Below are positions 37,626-46,594 of a stretch of DNA of 57,185 nucleotides, piece by piece. The position numbers and the translations under genes are program-made. The notes beneath the pieces are model-generated. The model worked only from the letters and a program-made list of their open reading frames with translations. It searched no databases and was not told where the DNA came from. The first letter of the stretch is position 1; each line of letters starts with the position of its first letter. The DNA lies in assembly GCF_900113695.1 (NCBI RefSeq), contig NZ_FOQH01000016.1, positions 1 through 57,185 of the forward strand. The letters run 5' to 3'. Source of the DNA: Albimonas pacifica (lineage in GTDB: Bacteria > Pseudomonadota > Alphaproteobacteria > Rhodobacterales > Rhodobacteraceae).

Positions 37626-38555
37626 TCAGGGGATCAGCACCACCTTCCCGACCGGCTTCTCGGCCGCGAGGAAGGCCTGCGCCGCGCCCGCCTCGGCCAG
37701 CGGGAATTCCTTCGCGACCTGCGGCCTGAGCCGGCCCTCGGCGCCGAGCTTCGCCAGCTCCTCGAGCTGCGGCCCATTGGGGCGCACGCCGATGCGCCGC
37801 AGCGTCTTGCCCTCGGCCTCGGCGGTCTTGCGGGCGGCGTCGGAGGGGTCGCGCAGGCTGACCAGCGTGCCGCCGGGCTTCAGCGCGGGCAGCAGGGTCT
37901 CGGAGGTCTCGCCGCCGAAGGCGTCGAAGATCAGGTCGAAGCGCGCGCCTCCGGCGCCGGGCGCCTCGGCTGCATAGTCGAGCGTCTCCGCCGCGCCCCA
38001 GCCCTTGACCGCGGCGTGCTTGCCGGCGCTGGCCGAGCCCACGACCCGCGCCCCCAGGGCGGCGGCGATCTGCACCGCGAGATGGCCCACGCCGCCGGCG
38101 GCGGCGGTGATCAGCACCTCCTGGCCCGCGGCGATCCCGCCCGCCGCGACCAGCCCCTGCCAGGCCGTGAGGCCCGCGAGCGGGATCGCCGCGGCCTCGG
38201 CGTCGCTCCAGGCTTCGGGCGTGGCGGCGAGCTCCGCCTCCGGCGCCGCGATCATCGAGGCGTAGCCGCCCGCCTCCCTGGGAAAGCGCGGCATCCCGAA
38301 GACCCGCGTGCCCGGCGCGAAGCGCCCGGCGCCGGGCCCGGCCGAGACCACGGTCCCCGCGATGTCCCAGCCGACGGTGAAGGGCAGCGCCGGCAGCATC
38401 GGGAACATCCCGGAGCGGAAGGCCGCGTCGACCGGGTTGATCCCGGCGGCGGCGACGGCGACGAGGATCTCGCCCTCGCCCGGCGCGGGATCGGGCGCCT
38501 CGACGAGCGTCAGCACCTCGGGGCCGCCGGTGGCGGACTGGACGATCTTGCGCAT
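37626..38555 (-). CDS. NADP-dependent, zinc-free alcohol dehydrogenase/quinone reductase family protein
   Basis: 309-residue medium-chain reductase. The GroES-like N-terminus (AAGINPVDAAFRSG, PFTVGWDIAGTVV) is followed by a nucleotide-binding fold with AAAGGVGHLAVQIAAALGA. Catalytic zinc ligands are absent, as in quinone reductases. The substrate is probably a quinone or enone. It is divergent from an HxlR regulator across 92 bases, a common pairing in which the regulator, often redox- or aldehyde-sensing, controls the enzyme. Confidence 0.88.
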   Translation of the reverse strand: MRKIVQSATGGPEVLTLVEAPDPAPGEGEILVAVAAAGINPVDAAFRSGMFPMLPALPFTVGWDIAGTVVSAGPGAGRFAPGTRVFGMPRFPREAGGYASMIAAPEAELAATPEAWSDAEAAAIPLAGLTAWQGLVAAGGIAAGQEVLITAAAGGVGHLAVQIAAALGARVVGSASAGKHAAVKGWGAAETLDYAAEAPGAGGARFDLIFDAFGGETSETLLPALKPGGTLVSLRDPSDAARKTAEAEGKTLRRIGVRPNGPQLEELAKLGAEGRLRPQVAKEFPLAEAGAAQAFLAAEKPVGKVVLIP

Positions 38556-38597
38556 GGGGGGCTTCCTCGGGTCGCTTCTGACTTAACGTTACGGTCG

Positions 38598-38623
38598 GTT
38601 GCGACTATCCTGCAGAAAGCAAC
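38598..38623. promoter_or_regulatory. Candidate HxlR operator
   Basis: GTTGC at 38598-38602 and GCAAC at 38619-38623 form an inverted repeat with a 16-base spacer in the 92-base space between the divergent oxidoreductase and HxlR genes. HxlR proteins bind such short inverted sequences; this assignment is inference from position. Confidence 0.35.
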
Positions 38624-38647
38624 TACCTTCAAGAGAGCGGGTTCCCG

Positions 38648-39172
38648 ATGGATAGCGACGACCCGACCCCCGATCCCACGCGCGATCCCATGACCGGGCC
38701 GTCGCCCGGCGCGGCCCGGGACCGTCCCGCCTGCGCAGACCCCGCGCAGGCGGCGGAGCGATGGACCCCGGTGGTCTTCGACGTCTATCGCCGCGACTGC
38801 GCCTCCCATGTCCTGCTCAAGGGCCTGGCGAACCGGTGGGTGGTTCTGGTGGTCTCGGCCCTGGCGATGGGGACCCTGCGCCACTCGGAGCTGGCGCGGA
38901 AGGTCGAGGGGGCGACGCCGAAGATGCTGACCCAGACCCTGCGCGAGCTGGAGCGCGACGGCCTCGTGACCCGCCGCGTCTCGCCCGCCTCGCCCCCGCG
39001 GGTGGACTACGCGCTGACCCCTGCGGGCCGGGACCTCGCCGTGATCCTGCGCCGATTCTGCCGCTGGTCCGAAACGCACGCCGCCGGCATCCTGCTCGCC
39101 CGCGCGCGCGCCGCCGGCGAGCCCCTCTCCGAGACCACCTGGCGCCGCCTCGCGGGCCTCGAGCGCGGCTAG
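38648..39172 (+). CDS. HxlR family transcriptional regulator
   Basis: 174-residue regulator with a winged helix-turn-helix of the HxlR type: NRWVVLVVSALAMGTLRHSELARKVEGATPKMLTQTLRELERDGLVTRR and the wing PPRVDYALTPAGRDL. An acidic, Pro-rich N-terminus of about 40 residues precedes it. Cys-containing segment YRRDCASHVLLKG lies just before the HTH; HxlR members often sense electrophiles through such a cysteine. It is divergent from the oxidoreductase it probably controls. The gene is followed by repeat element copy A. Confidence 0.88.
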   Translation: MDSDDPTPDPTRDPMTGPSPGAARDRPACADPAQAAERWTPVVFDVYRRDCASHVLLKGLANRWVVLVVSALAMGTLRHSELARKVEGATPKMLTQTLRELERDGLVTRRVSPASPPRVDYALTPAGRDLAVILRRFCRWSETHAAGILLARARAAGEPLSETTWRRLAGLERG

Positions 39173-39200
39173 CCCCAAGCCCCCGTGCCGCCCCCGCCAA

Positions 39201-39483
39201 GCGCCTGTTCTCCGGAGCCGTCCATCGCGGATGCCGATCAGAGCGACTCGCCCGCCCCGGTCAAGGATCGCGAAGCGACCCGGCGAAGCCGGGCTTGTCC
39301 TTGACCGGGGCGGGCGAGTCGCTCAGGCATCGGACGCGATGGACGGATCCGGAGGACAGGCGCGGGCTTGTTCTTGGGTGAGTCAGGAGCCCGCCGGAGG
39401 CGCCGCCGCAGACGTTCGCGCGCCTCCGCCGCCCCGCGCGCGCCGCAGCCAGGCCCGCCCGCAGGGCGCCTGCAGACCGCTCC
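39201..39483 (+). repeat. Palindromic repeat element, copy A
   Basis: A 163-bp core (39201-39363) has 28-bp terminal inverted repeats that start GCGCCTGTTCTCCGGAGCCG and end with the complement. Inside, 39241-39267 and 39298-39324 are a perfect 27-bp inverted repeat. A conserved tail (GGGCTTGTTCTTGGGTGAGT, to about 39401) and, after a variable stretch, a block containing CCCGCCCGCAGGGCGCCTGC (to 39483) follow on the same side. It lies between convergent genes. No transposase is encoded; it looks like a non-autonomous palindromic element. Confidence 0.9.
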
Positions 39484-39553
39484 CCACCGCCTGGCGACGC
39501 GTCCGCCGTGCCGACGCCTGGGGCTGCGGTCCCCGGGCCGGGCCCGCCCGCCG

Positions 39554-41008
39554 TCAGAGCTTCTTCACCTTCAGCCGGGTGACCTGGTTGCGCCGCCGCT
39601 CCAGCACCTCGAAGCGGAAGCCGTGGAAGGAGAAGATCTGGCCCGCCGAGGGGATCGCCTGGGCCTCGTGGATCACCAGGCCGGCGATCGTGTTCGCCTC
39701 GTCGTCGGGCAGGGTCCAGTCGGTGGCGCGCACGAAATCGCGGATCGTCGTCGCCCCGTTCACGATCAGCGCGCCGTCGGGCAGGCGGGTCAGCCCCTCG
39801 ACCTCGGCGTCGTGCTCGTCGGCGATGTCGCCCACGATCTCCTCGAGGATGTCCTCGAGCGTGATCAGACCCTGCAGGGCGCCGTATTCGTCCACCACCA
39901 GGGCGAAATGCGACCGCCGCGTGAGGAACGCGCGAAGCTGCTCGTCGAGCGAGGTGGTGTCGGGGACGAACCAGGGCTCCATGGCGACCTCGACCACGTC
40001 CAGGCGCTGCAGCGCCGTCCACCCGTCCGAGGCGTCCGCCGTCAGGCGGTGCACGGCGCGCAGCAGGTCCTTGGCGTGGACCACGCCGACGATGTTCTCG
40101 GGCTCGTCCCGCCAGAGCGGAATGCGGGTGTGGGCGGACTTCAGGCAGAAGTCGAGGATCTCGGCCGGCGGCAGCGAGGCGTCGATCGTCTCGATGTTGC
40201 GCCGGTGGCGCATGACCTCGGCCACCTCCCGCTCGCGCAGGTCGAGGGCGGCGAGCAGGCGGTCGCGCTCGGCCTTCTCCACCGCGCCTTCGGAGTGGTG
40301 GAGGTCGACCATGCCCCGGATCTCGTCGAGCGCCAGCGCATGGGCCTCGGGGTCCATGCGCACGCCGAAAAGGCGCAGGAACAGGCGCACGCCCTTGGTC
40401 ACCGCGCCGACCACGGGGGCGAGGATGCGCACCACCACCTCGATCGGACGGGCCACGAAGGCCGCCGCCCGCTCGGGGTTGGAATAGGCGTAGTTCTTCG
40501 GCGCGATCTCGGAGAAGACCACCACCATCGCGGTCATCGCCAGCGTCGCCACCGCGATGCCGTTGGGGCCCACCAGCAGGGTGAACAGCGAGGTCGCGAG
40601 CGCGGTGCCCAGGATGTTGGCGATGTTGTTGCCGACCAGGATCGCGCCGATCAGCCGCTCGCCGTCCTCCTTCACCCTGAGCGCCGCCTGCGCGCCCTTG
40701 GAGCCGCGGTCGGCCATGCCGTGCAGCTTGGCGCGCGAGGAGGCGGTCAGCGCCGTTTCCGAGCCCGAGAAGAAGGCCGAGACCACCAGCAGCAGCACGA
40801 TGCCCGCGCCGATCCCCAGCACCTCGGCGGGCACGCCCGCGATGGTCATCGCGCCGTCGGCGAGGCCGGAGGCGGCCTGGGCGCCGCCGTCGGAGGCCGG
40901 GCCGCCCGCCTGAGCGAGGCGCAGCGGCGCCTCCGACGCGCCCGAGGGGTCTGCGAACGGGGCGCCCGGGGCGAGGGCGTCGGCGGCGGCTCGCGGATCG
41001 GGGGTCAC
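39554..41008 (-). CDS. CNNM/CorC family transporter-associated protein (HlyC/CorC type)
   Basis: 484-residue membrane protein. Domain order: a low-complexity N-terminus of about 55 residues; a DUF21 membrane domain with roughly four helices (IGAGIVLLLVVSAFFSGSETAL to VVFSEIAPKNYAYSNPE); two CBS domains (about 265-385, including HTRIPLWRDEPENIVGVVHAKDLL and SHFALVVDEYGALQGLITLEDILE); and a C-terminal CorC/HlyC domain. The family is linked to Mg2+/Co2+ efflux. The GTG start at 41008 follows AAGGAG at ten bases. It is divergent from the kinase gene. Confidence 0.92.
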   Translation of the reverse strand: MTPDPRAAADALAPGAPFADPSGASEAPLRLAQAGGPASDGGAQAASGLADGAMTIAGVPAEVLGIGAGIVLLLVVSAFFSGSETALTASSRAKLHGMADRGSKGAQAALRVKEDGERLIGAILVGNNIANILGTALATSLFTLLVGPNGIAVATLAMTAMVVVFSEIAPKNYAYSNPERAAAFVARPIEVVVRILAPVVGAVTKGVRLFLRLFGVRMDPEAHALALDEIRGMVDLHHSEGAVEKAERDRLLAALDLREREVAEVMRHRRNIETIDASLPPAEILDFCLKSAHTRIPLWRDEPENIVGVVHAKDLLRAVHRLTADASDGWTALQRLDVVEVAMEPWFVPDTTSLDEQLRAFLTRRSHFALVVDEYGALQGLITLEDILEEIVGDIADEHDAEVEGLTRLPDGALIVNGATTIRDFVRATDWTLPDDEANTIAGLVIHEAQAIPSAGQIFSFHGFRFEVLERRRNQVTRLKVKKL

Positions 41009-41132
41009 GGGCGGGGCGCTCCTTGTGGTCGAGGCGGTTGCGGGGGACGGCCGGAGGCCTCCTTATGGGGCGCGAGGGCGGCCCGGACAAGGCGGGGGCC
41101 GGCCGAAAGGACTCGAGCACGCGGGGGACGAC

Positions 41133-41996
41133 GTGGCGGAACGGCGGGAACGGGAGGCGGGGCGGGTGCTGTCGATCCAGTCGCTGGTCGCGGCGGGGCA
41201 CGTGGGGCACGGCGCCTCGGCCTTCGCGCTGGCGGCGGAGGGGATCGAGACGGTGGTGGCGCCGACGGTCGTGCTCTCGGGCCACGCGGCGACGCCGGGC
41301 GTGCAGGGGCGCCGCCTGCCGGGCGAGGAGATCGCGGCCCTGGGGCGCGGGCTGGCCGCGGCCGGCGTGCTGGCGGACTGCGCGGGCATCCTGACCGGCT
41401 ACCTCGGCGCAGGGGAGACGGCGGAGGCGGTCGCGGGCCTCGTCGAGGCCGCGAAGGCGGCGCGGCCGGGGGCGCTCTACCTGTGCGACCCGGTTCTGGG
41501 GGACGACGGGCCGGGGCTCTACCTGCCCGCCGAGGTCGGCGAGATCTACCGCACCCGCCTGCTGCCGCTCGCGGACGTGGCGATGCCGAACCGGTTCGAG
41601 CTGGGCTGGCTGACGGGGCGGCCGGTGGCGACGATCGAGGAGATCTGCACCGCCGCCGCGGCGCTGCGCGCGGCGGGGCCCCGGGCGGTGATCGTGACCT
41701 CGGCGCCGGTGGGCGACGGCGTGGGGCTGCTGAGCGAGACGGCCGAGGGCGCCTGGCTCGCGACGACGCCGCGCGTGGCGCGGGCGCTGAACGGGGCGGG
41801 GGACTTCGTGGCGGCGGTGACGATGGCGGGCCTGATGAAGGGGCTCGACGTGCCGCAGGCGGCGGCGAGGGCCGCCGGCGCGGCCTGGGCGGCGGCGCAG
41901 GCCGCCGAGCGGCTGGGCCGCCACGACATGCCGGTCGTGCTGGCCCAGGCGGAGTGGCGGGCGGCCGGGCCGGCGCAGAGCACGCGGCTGGGGTGA
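41133..41996 (+). CDS. pdxY: Pyridoxal/pyridoxine kinase (PdxY-like)
   Basis: 287-residue ribokinase-fold enzyme that phosphorylates pyridoxal in vitamin B6 salvage. It starts its conserved part with VLSIQSLVAAGHVGHGAS. Further features are GILTGYLG, YLCDPVLGDDG-GLY, MPNRFELGWLTG and the catalytic GAGDFVAAVTMAGL. The GTG at 41133 is chosen; a GTG at 41166, directly before the conserved start and after GGGAGG, is a serious alternative (276 residues). In the anion-hole segment it reads NGAGDF, where PdxY usually has GVGDV. It ends directly against repeat copy B. Confidence 0.82.
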   Translation: MAERREREAGRVLSIQSLVAAGHVGHGASAFALAAEGIETVVAPTVVLSGHAATPGVQGRRLPGEEIAALGRGLAAAGVLADCAGILTGYLGAGETAEAVAGLVEAAKAARPGALYLCDPVLGDDGPGLYLPAEVGEIYRTRLLPLADVAMPNRFELGWLTGRPVATIEEICTAAAALRAAGPRAVIVTSAPVGDGVGLLSETAEGAWLATTPRVARALNGAGDFVAAVTMAGLMKGLDVPQAAARAAGAAWAAAQAAERLGRHDMPVVLAQAEWRAAGPAQSTRLG

Positions 41997-41998
41997 GG

Positions 41999-42267
41999 AG
42001 GCGCCCTGCGGGCGGGCTTGGCCGGGGGGCGTCCGGGGAGCGGTTCGAGGGGCCGGGGAGGAGGGAGCCTCCGGCGGGCTCCTGACTCACCCGAGAACAA
42101 GCCCGCGCCTGTTCCCCGGATCCGTCTCTCGCTTGCGATGCCTGAGCGACTCGCCCCCCGCGGTCAAGGACAAGCCCCGCTGCGCGGGGTCGCTGCGCGA
42201 TCCTTGACCCCGGGGGGCGAGTCGCTCCGGGCGGCATCCGCGAGAGACGGCTCCGGAGAACAGGCGC
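41999..42267 (-). repeat. Palindromic repeat element, copy B
   Basis: Same element as copy A in opposite orientation. The palindromic core is 42105-42267 (163 bp); the tail and the GGCGCCCTGCGGGCGGGC block lie on its left, starting three bases after the kinase stop. The terminal repeats show a few mismatches to copy A. It again lies between convergent genes (kinase and ABC ATPase). Confidence 0.9.
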
Positions 42268-42359
42268 TTTGCGAGGCTTGGCGGGCGTTGCGCGAGGGGC
42301 GCATGGGGCGGGCGTCGGGAAAGGGGAAGGCGCAGGGTCCGCGAGGCGGCCGGGGGCGG

Positions 42360-43112
42360 TCAGGGGAGGAGCTGGCCGGAGAGCCAGGCGCGGGCGGGGT
42401 CGGAGACGGGGCGCGCGAGGAGCTCGGCGGTCGGACCGGTCTCGTGGTCGCGGCCGCGGTGCATGAAGATCGTGTGCTCGGCCAGGCGGGCGGCCTGCAG
42501 CGGATCGTCGGTGGCGAGGAGCACGGCCACGTCCTCGGCGACGATGCGGCGGATCAGGGCGTCGAGCTCGGCCGCGGCGCGCGGGTCGAGCCCGGCTGCG
42601 GGCTCGTCGAGGAGCAGGAGCCGCGGGCTCGCCGCCAGCGCCCGGGCGACGGCGAGACGCCTAGCCTCCCCGGGCGGCAGGGCGCGCGCCGGACGATCGG
42701 CGAGCGCGGCGAGCCCGGCGAGCGAGAGCAGCGCCTCGATCCGCGCGGGCCGCTCGCGCCGGCGCACCCGGGCCGCCCGCAGCGCGTGGTCGAGGTTGGC
42801 GCGCACCGGGCGGCGCAGGAGCGCGGCCCCCCGCGGGACCAGCGCCGTCGCCGGCGCCAGCGCGTGCACCTCGCCGAGGTCGAGCGGCACGAGGCCCGCC
42901 AGCACCTCCAGCGCCAGGGTCTTGCCCGCGCCGCGCGGACCCAGCAGCGCCGTGACCCCGCGCCCGGGCAGGCGCAGGGTCAGCCCGTCGAGCAGCCGCC
43001 GCCCGGCGTGAAGCGCCACCGCGCCGTCGAGCGCGGGCGGCGGCTCGGGCAGCGGCGGCGGCGGGGCGCGGCGGGGCGGGGGGAAGGGGATGACCTCGGG
43101 GCGCTCAGGCAT
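42360..43112 (-). CDS. tupC: ABC ATPase of a tungstate-type transporter, with unusual motifs
   Basis: 250-residue ATPase partnered with the downstream-facing permease gene that precedes it. Walker A (GPRGAGKT) and Walker B (LLLLDEPAAGLD) are normal. The signature motif is LPPGE instead of LSGGE, and the H-loop reads ATDDPLQA where other family members have ATHD, so two ATPase-critical motifs are altered. The N-terminal 25 residues are Pro-rich. The pairing with a TupB-like permease suggests tungstate (or molybdate) uptake. The first eight bases overlap the permease gene. Activity is uncertain. Confidence 0.7.
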   Translation of the reverse strand: MPERPEVIPFPPPRRAPPPPLPEPPPALDGAVALHAGRRLLDGLTLRLPGRGVTALLGPRGAGKTLALEVLAGLVPLDLGEVHALAPATALVPRGAALLRRPVRANLDHALRAARVRRRERPARIEALLSLAGLAALADRPARALPPGEARRLAVARALAASPRLLLLDEPAAGLDPRAAAELDALIRRIVAEDVAVLLATDDPLQAARLAEHTIFMHRGRDHETGPTAELLARPVSDPARAWLSGQLLP

Positions 43113-43899
43113 GGGCGGGCGCCTCCTGCGCCGGGCGCAGCAGCGCCGCGGCGAGATGCAGGGCGAGCGCCAGCGCCGCGAGCGTCAGCGCCAGCGCGAC
43201 GGCGAGGGCCGCCGCCCGCGCCGCCTCCGGAACCGCGGCGCCCGGGCCCATCGCGGCGGCGGCGCCCAGCAGCTGCGTGCGATGGGGCATGGCCCCGCCG
43301 ACGGCGAGCGCCGCCCCCGTCTCGCCCAGGGCCCGCGACAGCGCGGCGAGCGCGGCCGCCAGCAGCGCCGGGCGCGCCTCGCCCAGCAGGGTGCGCAGGG
43401 CGAAGAGGCGCGGGACGCGCATGGCGCGCAGGGTGGCCGCATGGGTCCGACGCTCGGCCGCCAGCGCCCGGCAGGCGAGGGCGGCGGCGACGGGGAAGGC
43501 CAGAAGGCCCTGGGCGAGCGCGAGCGCCGCGGGCGTGCCCAGCAACGCCGCGCCGGCGGGCGTCGCCGCCAGCGCCAGGCCCGCGGCCACCCCCACGCTG
43601 GCCGGCGGCAGGGCGGCCAGCGCGGCCAGCGTCCCGGCCAGAGCCCGACGCCCCGGGGCCGAGGCGAAGGCCAGCGCCGCGCCGAGCGGCAGGCCCAGCG
43701 CGCAGGCCGCCCCCGTGGCGCAGAGCGCCACGACCAGGCTGCGCGTGGCGATCTCGACCAGCAGCGGATCGAGCGACAGGATCAGCGAGACCGCCTCCCC
43801 CAGCGTCTCCCCCGGCCCGGAGGCGGGGGGCGCGGCGAAGGACCCGGCGCCGGTCCCGGCGTCGGGCGTCGCGGCGAGCGTCTCGCCCGTGCCTTCCAT
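43105..43899 (-). CDS. tupB: Tungstate-type ABC transporter permease
   Basis: 264-residue permease with about five or six membrane helices. The start of the core, ETLGEAVSLILSLDPLLVEIATRSLVVAL, resembles the TupB family (typically ...L-SGDPEV-EI--RSL-VSL). The ATPase-contact loop contains LSRALGETGAAL, typical of molybdate/tungstate/sulfate permeases. The 30-residue N-terminus is Gly/Ala/Pro-rich. No TupA-type binding protein is in the window, so the transporter is incomplete here. Confidence 0.7.
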   Translation of the reverse strand: MEGTGETLAATPDAGTGAGSFAAPPASGPGETLGEAVSLILSLDPLLVEIATRSLVVALCATGAACALGLPLGAALAFASAPGRRALAGTLAALAALPPASVGVAAGLALAATPAGAALLGTPAALALAQGLLAFPVAAALACRALAAERRTHAATLRAMRVPRLFALRTLLGEARPALLAAALAALSRALGETGAALAVGGAMPHRTQLLGAAAAMGPGAAVPEAARAAALAVALALTLAALALALHLAAALLRPAQEAPAHA

Positions 43900-43970
43900 G
43901 CAGCCTCCCGCAGCCTGCGCGCCGCCCGACGCCGCCCACCGGGCCCGGGCCGTCGCGCAGGAGCCGGAGC

Positions 43971-44834
43971 TCAGGGCATCAGGTCGAGCACGTAGCGGGG
44001 CAGCGCGAAGGCGGCGACGTGAACGTCGGGGGTATAGTAGCGGGTGGTTATGTCCGCTTTCTTGAAGCGCGCGGCGATCGTGGCGGGCGAGGTGGAGCGC
44101 GCCTCGCCCTTGCAGCCCCAGCCGAAGGCCATCGGCCCGCCGGCATAGGTGGGGATGGTGGCCATGTAGCAGGTCCAGTCCGCGAACAGGGCCTTGAAGG
44201 CGCGCAGCGTGTTGGTCAGCTCCTGCCCCTGCAGGAAGGGCACGCCGTTCTGGGTGACGAGGATGCCGCCCTCGTTCAGCAGGCGGTGGGCCTGGCCGTA
44301 GAAGGTGTCGGTGAACAGGACCTCGCCCGGGCCGATGGGGTCGGTGGAGTCGACGATGATCACGTCGTAGCCTGGCATGTCGCGGCGCACGAACTCGGCC
44401 CCGTCGGCGATCTGCAGGTCGAGGCGCGGGTCGTCGAAGGCGCCGTCGGAGATCGAGGGCATGTAGGTCTTGGAGAACTCGACCACGCCCGCGTCGATCT
44501 CGACCATGGTGACATGCTCGACCGACCTGTGGCGCAGCGCCTCGCGGGCCATGCCGCCGTCGCCGCCCCCGATGATCAGGATCCGCTTCGCAGCGCCGTG
44601 GGCGAGCACGGGCACGTGGGTCATCATCTCGTGGTAGATGAACTCGTCGCCCTCGGTCACCTGCACCACGCCGTCGAGCGTCAGGATCCGCCCGAAGGTG
44701 GGGTTGCGGAACACGCGCAGGCGCTGGTGCTCGGTCTCGCTGTCATAGAGCAGCGCGGTCTCGCGCAGGGCCTGGGCATGGTCCTCGTGCAGCGTCTCCA
44801 CCGTCCAGCCGGGGATTTCGCGGATGTCGGTCAT
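43971..44834 (-). CDS. speE: Spermidine synthase
   Basis: 287-residue aminopropyltransferase that makes spermidine from putrescine and decarboxylated AdoMet. The Rossmann core shows ILIIGGGDGGMAREALRH, VEIDAGVVEFSK, the substrate-side VDSTDPIGP and the Tyr/Gln-rich YHEMMTHVP and LVTQNGVPFLQ segments. GDEFIYHEM and ATIPTYAGGPMAFGW are family signatures. The ATG at 44834 (MTDIREIPGW) is taken. It is divergent from glpK. Confidence 0.95.
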   Translation of the reverse strand: MTDIREIPGWTVETLHEDHAQALRETALLYDSETEHQRLRVFRNPTFGRILTLDGVVQVTEGDEFIYHEMMTHVPVLAHGAAKRILIIGGGDGGMAREALRHRSVEHVTMVEIDAGVVEFSKTYMPSISDGAFDDPRLDLQIADGAEFVRRDMPGYDVIIVDSTDPIGPGEVLFTDTFYGQAHRLLNEGGILVTQNGVPFLQGQELTNTLRAFKALFADWTCYMATIPTYAGGPMAFGWGCKGEARSTSPATIAARFKKADITTRYYTPDVHVAAFALPRYVLDLMP

Positions 44835-45036
44835 GGGCGGGCGGTCTCCTGCGGGGGATGGGCGAAAGCGGGCTTCGGCCTGCCTAGACGGCGGCCGGGC
44901 GGGAGGCAACCCGAGGATTGGCGGGCGGGCCCTCCGCCGCGGCATGGAGGCGCTCTCCGCCCCACGGAGGGTGCGCCGCCTCGGGGGACGGGCGCTTCGC
45001 CGCCGGGGGTTGCCGGGCCGCGGATCGGCTGCAAGT

Positions 45037-45062
45037 CTTCCCTGCGAAGAAACGCAGGGAGG
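45037..45062 (+). promoter_or_regulatory. Hairpin covering the glpK ribosome-binding site
   Basis: CTTCCCTGCG (45037-45046) and CGCAGGGAGG (45053-45062) can pair over ten positions (one G-T) with the six-base loop AAGAAA. The AGGGAGG part of the right arm is the Shine-Dalgarno sequence of glpK, whose ATG is at 45068. The hairpin would hide the ribosome-binding site, so it may be a translational control element. Confidence 0.5.
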
Positions 45063-45067
45063 CGCGG

Positions 45068-46555
45068 ATGGGCTACGTTCTGGCCATCGACCAGGGAACC
45101 ACTTCGACGCGGGCGATCCTGTTCGGGGAGGACCGCGCGGTGGTCGCCGCCGGGCAGGAGGAGTTCCGCCAGCATTTTCCGCGCTCGGGCTGGGTCGAGC
45201 ACGACCCCTCCGACCTGTGGTCGACCACCGCCGCCACCTGCCGCGAGGCGATGGAGCGCGCGGGCGTGCGCGCCGGCGACATCGCGGCCATCGGCATCAC
45301 CAACCAGCGCGAGACGGTGGTGCTGTGGGACCGCAAGACCGGGCGCGCCGTGGCCCCCGCGATCGTGTGGCAGGACCGGCGCACCGCCGAGATGACCCAC
45401 GAGCTCAAGGAGCAGGGCCACGAGCGGATGGCGCGCGAGCGCACCGGCCTGCTGCTGGACCCGTATTTCTCGGGCTCGAAACTGTCGTGGATGCTCGACC
45501 AGGACGGGCTGCGGGAGCGGGCCGAGCGCGGGGAGCTCGCCTTCGGCACCGTCGACAGCTGGCTGATCTGGAACCTGACGGGGGGCGAGGTGCATGCGAC
45601 CGACGCCACCAACGCCTCGCGCACGCTGCTCTACAACATCCATGAGCAGCAGTGGGACCAGGAGATGCTGAAGCTGCTCAGGATCCCTGAGAGCCTGCTG
45701 CCGGAGGTGCTTGATTCGAATGCCGATTTCGGGATGGCCCGGGCGGACCTGTTCGGCGCGCCGATCCCGATCCTGGGCGTGGCGGGCGACCAGCAGGCGG
45801 CGACCGTCGGCCAGGCCTGCTTCCGGCCGGGGATGCTGAAGTCGACCTACGGGACGGGGTGCTTCGCGCTGCTCAACACCGGCGAGCGGCCGGTGCTGTC
45901 GGAGAACCGGCTGCTCTCGACCATCGCCTACCGGATCGACGGCAAGACCACTTATGCGCTGGAAGGCTCGATCTTCATCGCCGGCGCGGTGGTGCAGTGG
46001 CTGCGGGACGGGTTGAAGATCATCCGCCATGCCTCTGAAACGCAGGCGCTGGCGGAGGCCGCGGACCCGCATCAGTCGGTCTATCTGGTGCCGGCCTTCG
46101 CGGGCCTCGGCGCGCCCTGGTGGGATCCAGACGCGCGCGGCGCGATCCACGGGCTGACCCGGGCGACGGGGCCCGCGGAGCTCGCCCGCGCGGCGCTGGA
46201 GAGCGTGGGCTACCAGACGCTCGACCTGCTGGAGGCGATGCGCCGCGACTGGCCGGAGGGGGAGGCCGACACGGTGCTGCGCGTCGACGGGGGGATGACC
46301 GCCTCGGACTGGGCGCTGCAGTTCCTCGCCGACATGCTCGACGCCCCGGTGGACCGGCCGAAGATCCTGGAGACGACCGCGCTGGGGGCGGCGTGGCTGG
46401 CGGGCTCCAAGGCCGGGGTCTGGCCGGGGATGGAGGAGTTCGCGCAGAGCTGGAAGCTCGACCGCCGCTTCGAGCCGAAGATGCCCGACGACGACCGGGC
46501 GCGGAAGATCGCGGGCTGGCGGGACGCGGTGCGCCGGACGCTGACCGAGACCTGA
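45068..46555 (+). CDS. glpK: Glycerol kinase
   Basis: 495-residue FGGY kinase that phosphorylates glycerol to glycerol-3-phosphate. Family features: [76 protein letters not shown] and the late [10 protein letters not shown]. The C-terminal stop lies in a ten-base tandem repeat (CCGAGACCTGA twice). It stands alone; glpF, glpD and a regulator are not in the window. Its ribosome-binding site lies in a hairpin (see 45037). Confidence 0.97.
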   Translation: MGYVLAIDQGTTSTRAILFGEDRAVVAAGQEEFRQHFPRSGWVEHDPSDLWSTTAATCREAMERAGVRAGDIAAIGITNQRETVVLWDRKTGRAVAPAIVWQDRRTAEMTHELKEQGHERMARERTGLLLDPYFSGSKLSWMLDQDGLRERAERGELAFGTVDSWLIWNLTGGEVHATDATNASRTLLYNIHEQQWDQEMLKLLRIPESLLPEVLDSNADFGMARADLFGAPIPILGVAGDQQAATVGQACFRPGMLKSTYGTGCFALLNTGERPVLSENRLLSTIAYRIDGKTTYALEGSIFIAGAVVQWLRDGLKIIRHASETQALAEAADPHQSVYLVPAFAGLGAPWWDPDARGAIHGLTRATGPAELARAALESVGYQTLDLLEAMRRDWPEGEADTVLRVDGGMTASDWALQFLADMLDAPVDRPKILETTALGAAWLAGSKAGVWPGMEEFAQSWKLDRRFEPKMPDDDRARKIAGWRDAVRRTLTET

Positions 46556-46594
46556 CCGAGACCTGACAGGGGCTTGCAGGGTGGAGCTGAGAGA

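Noticed and set aside
46545-46565. Ten-base tandem repeat at the end of glpK as a regulatory element
   Set aside because: It is a simple duplication around the stop codon (CCGAGACCTGA twice) that leaves the protein end intact; no other signal is attached.
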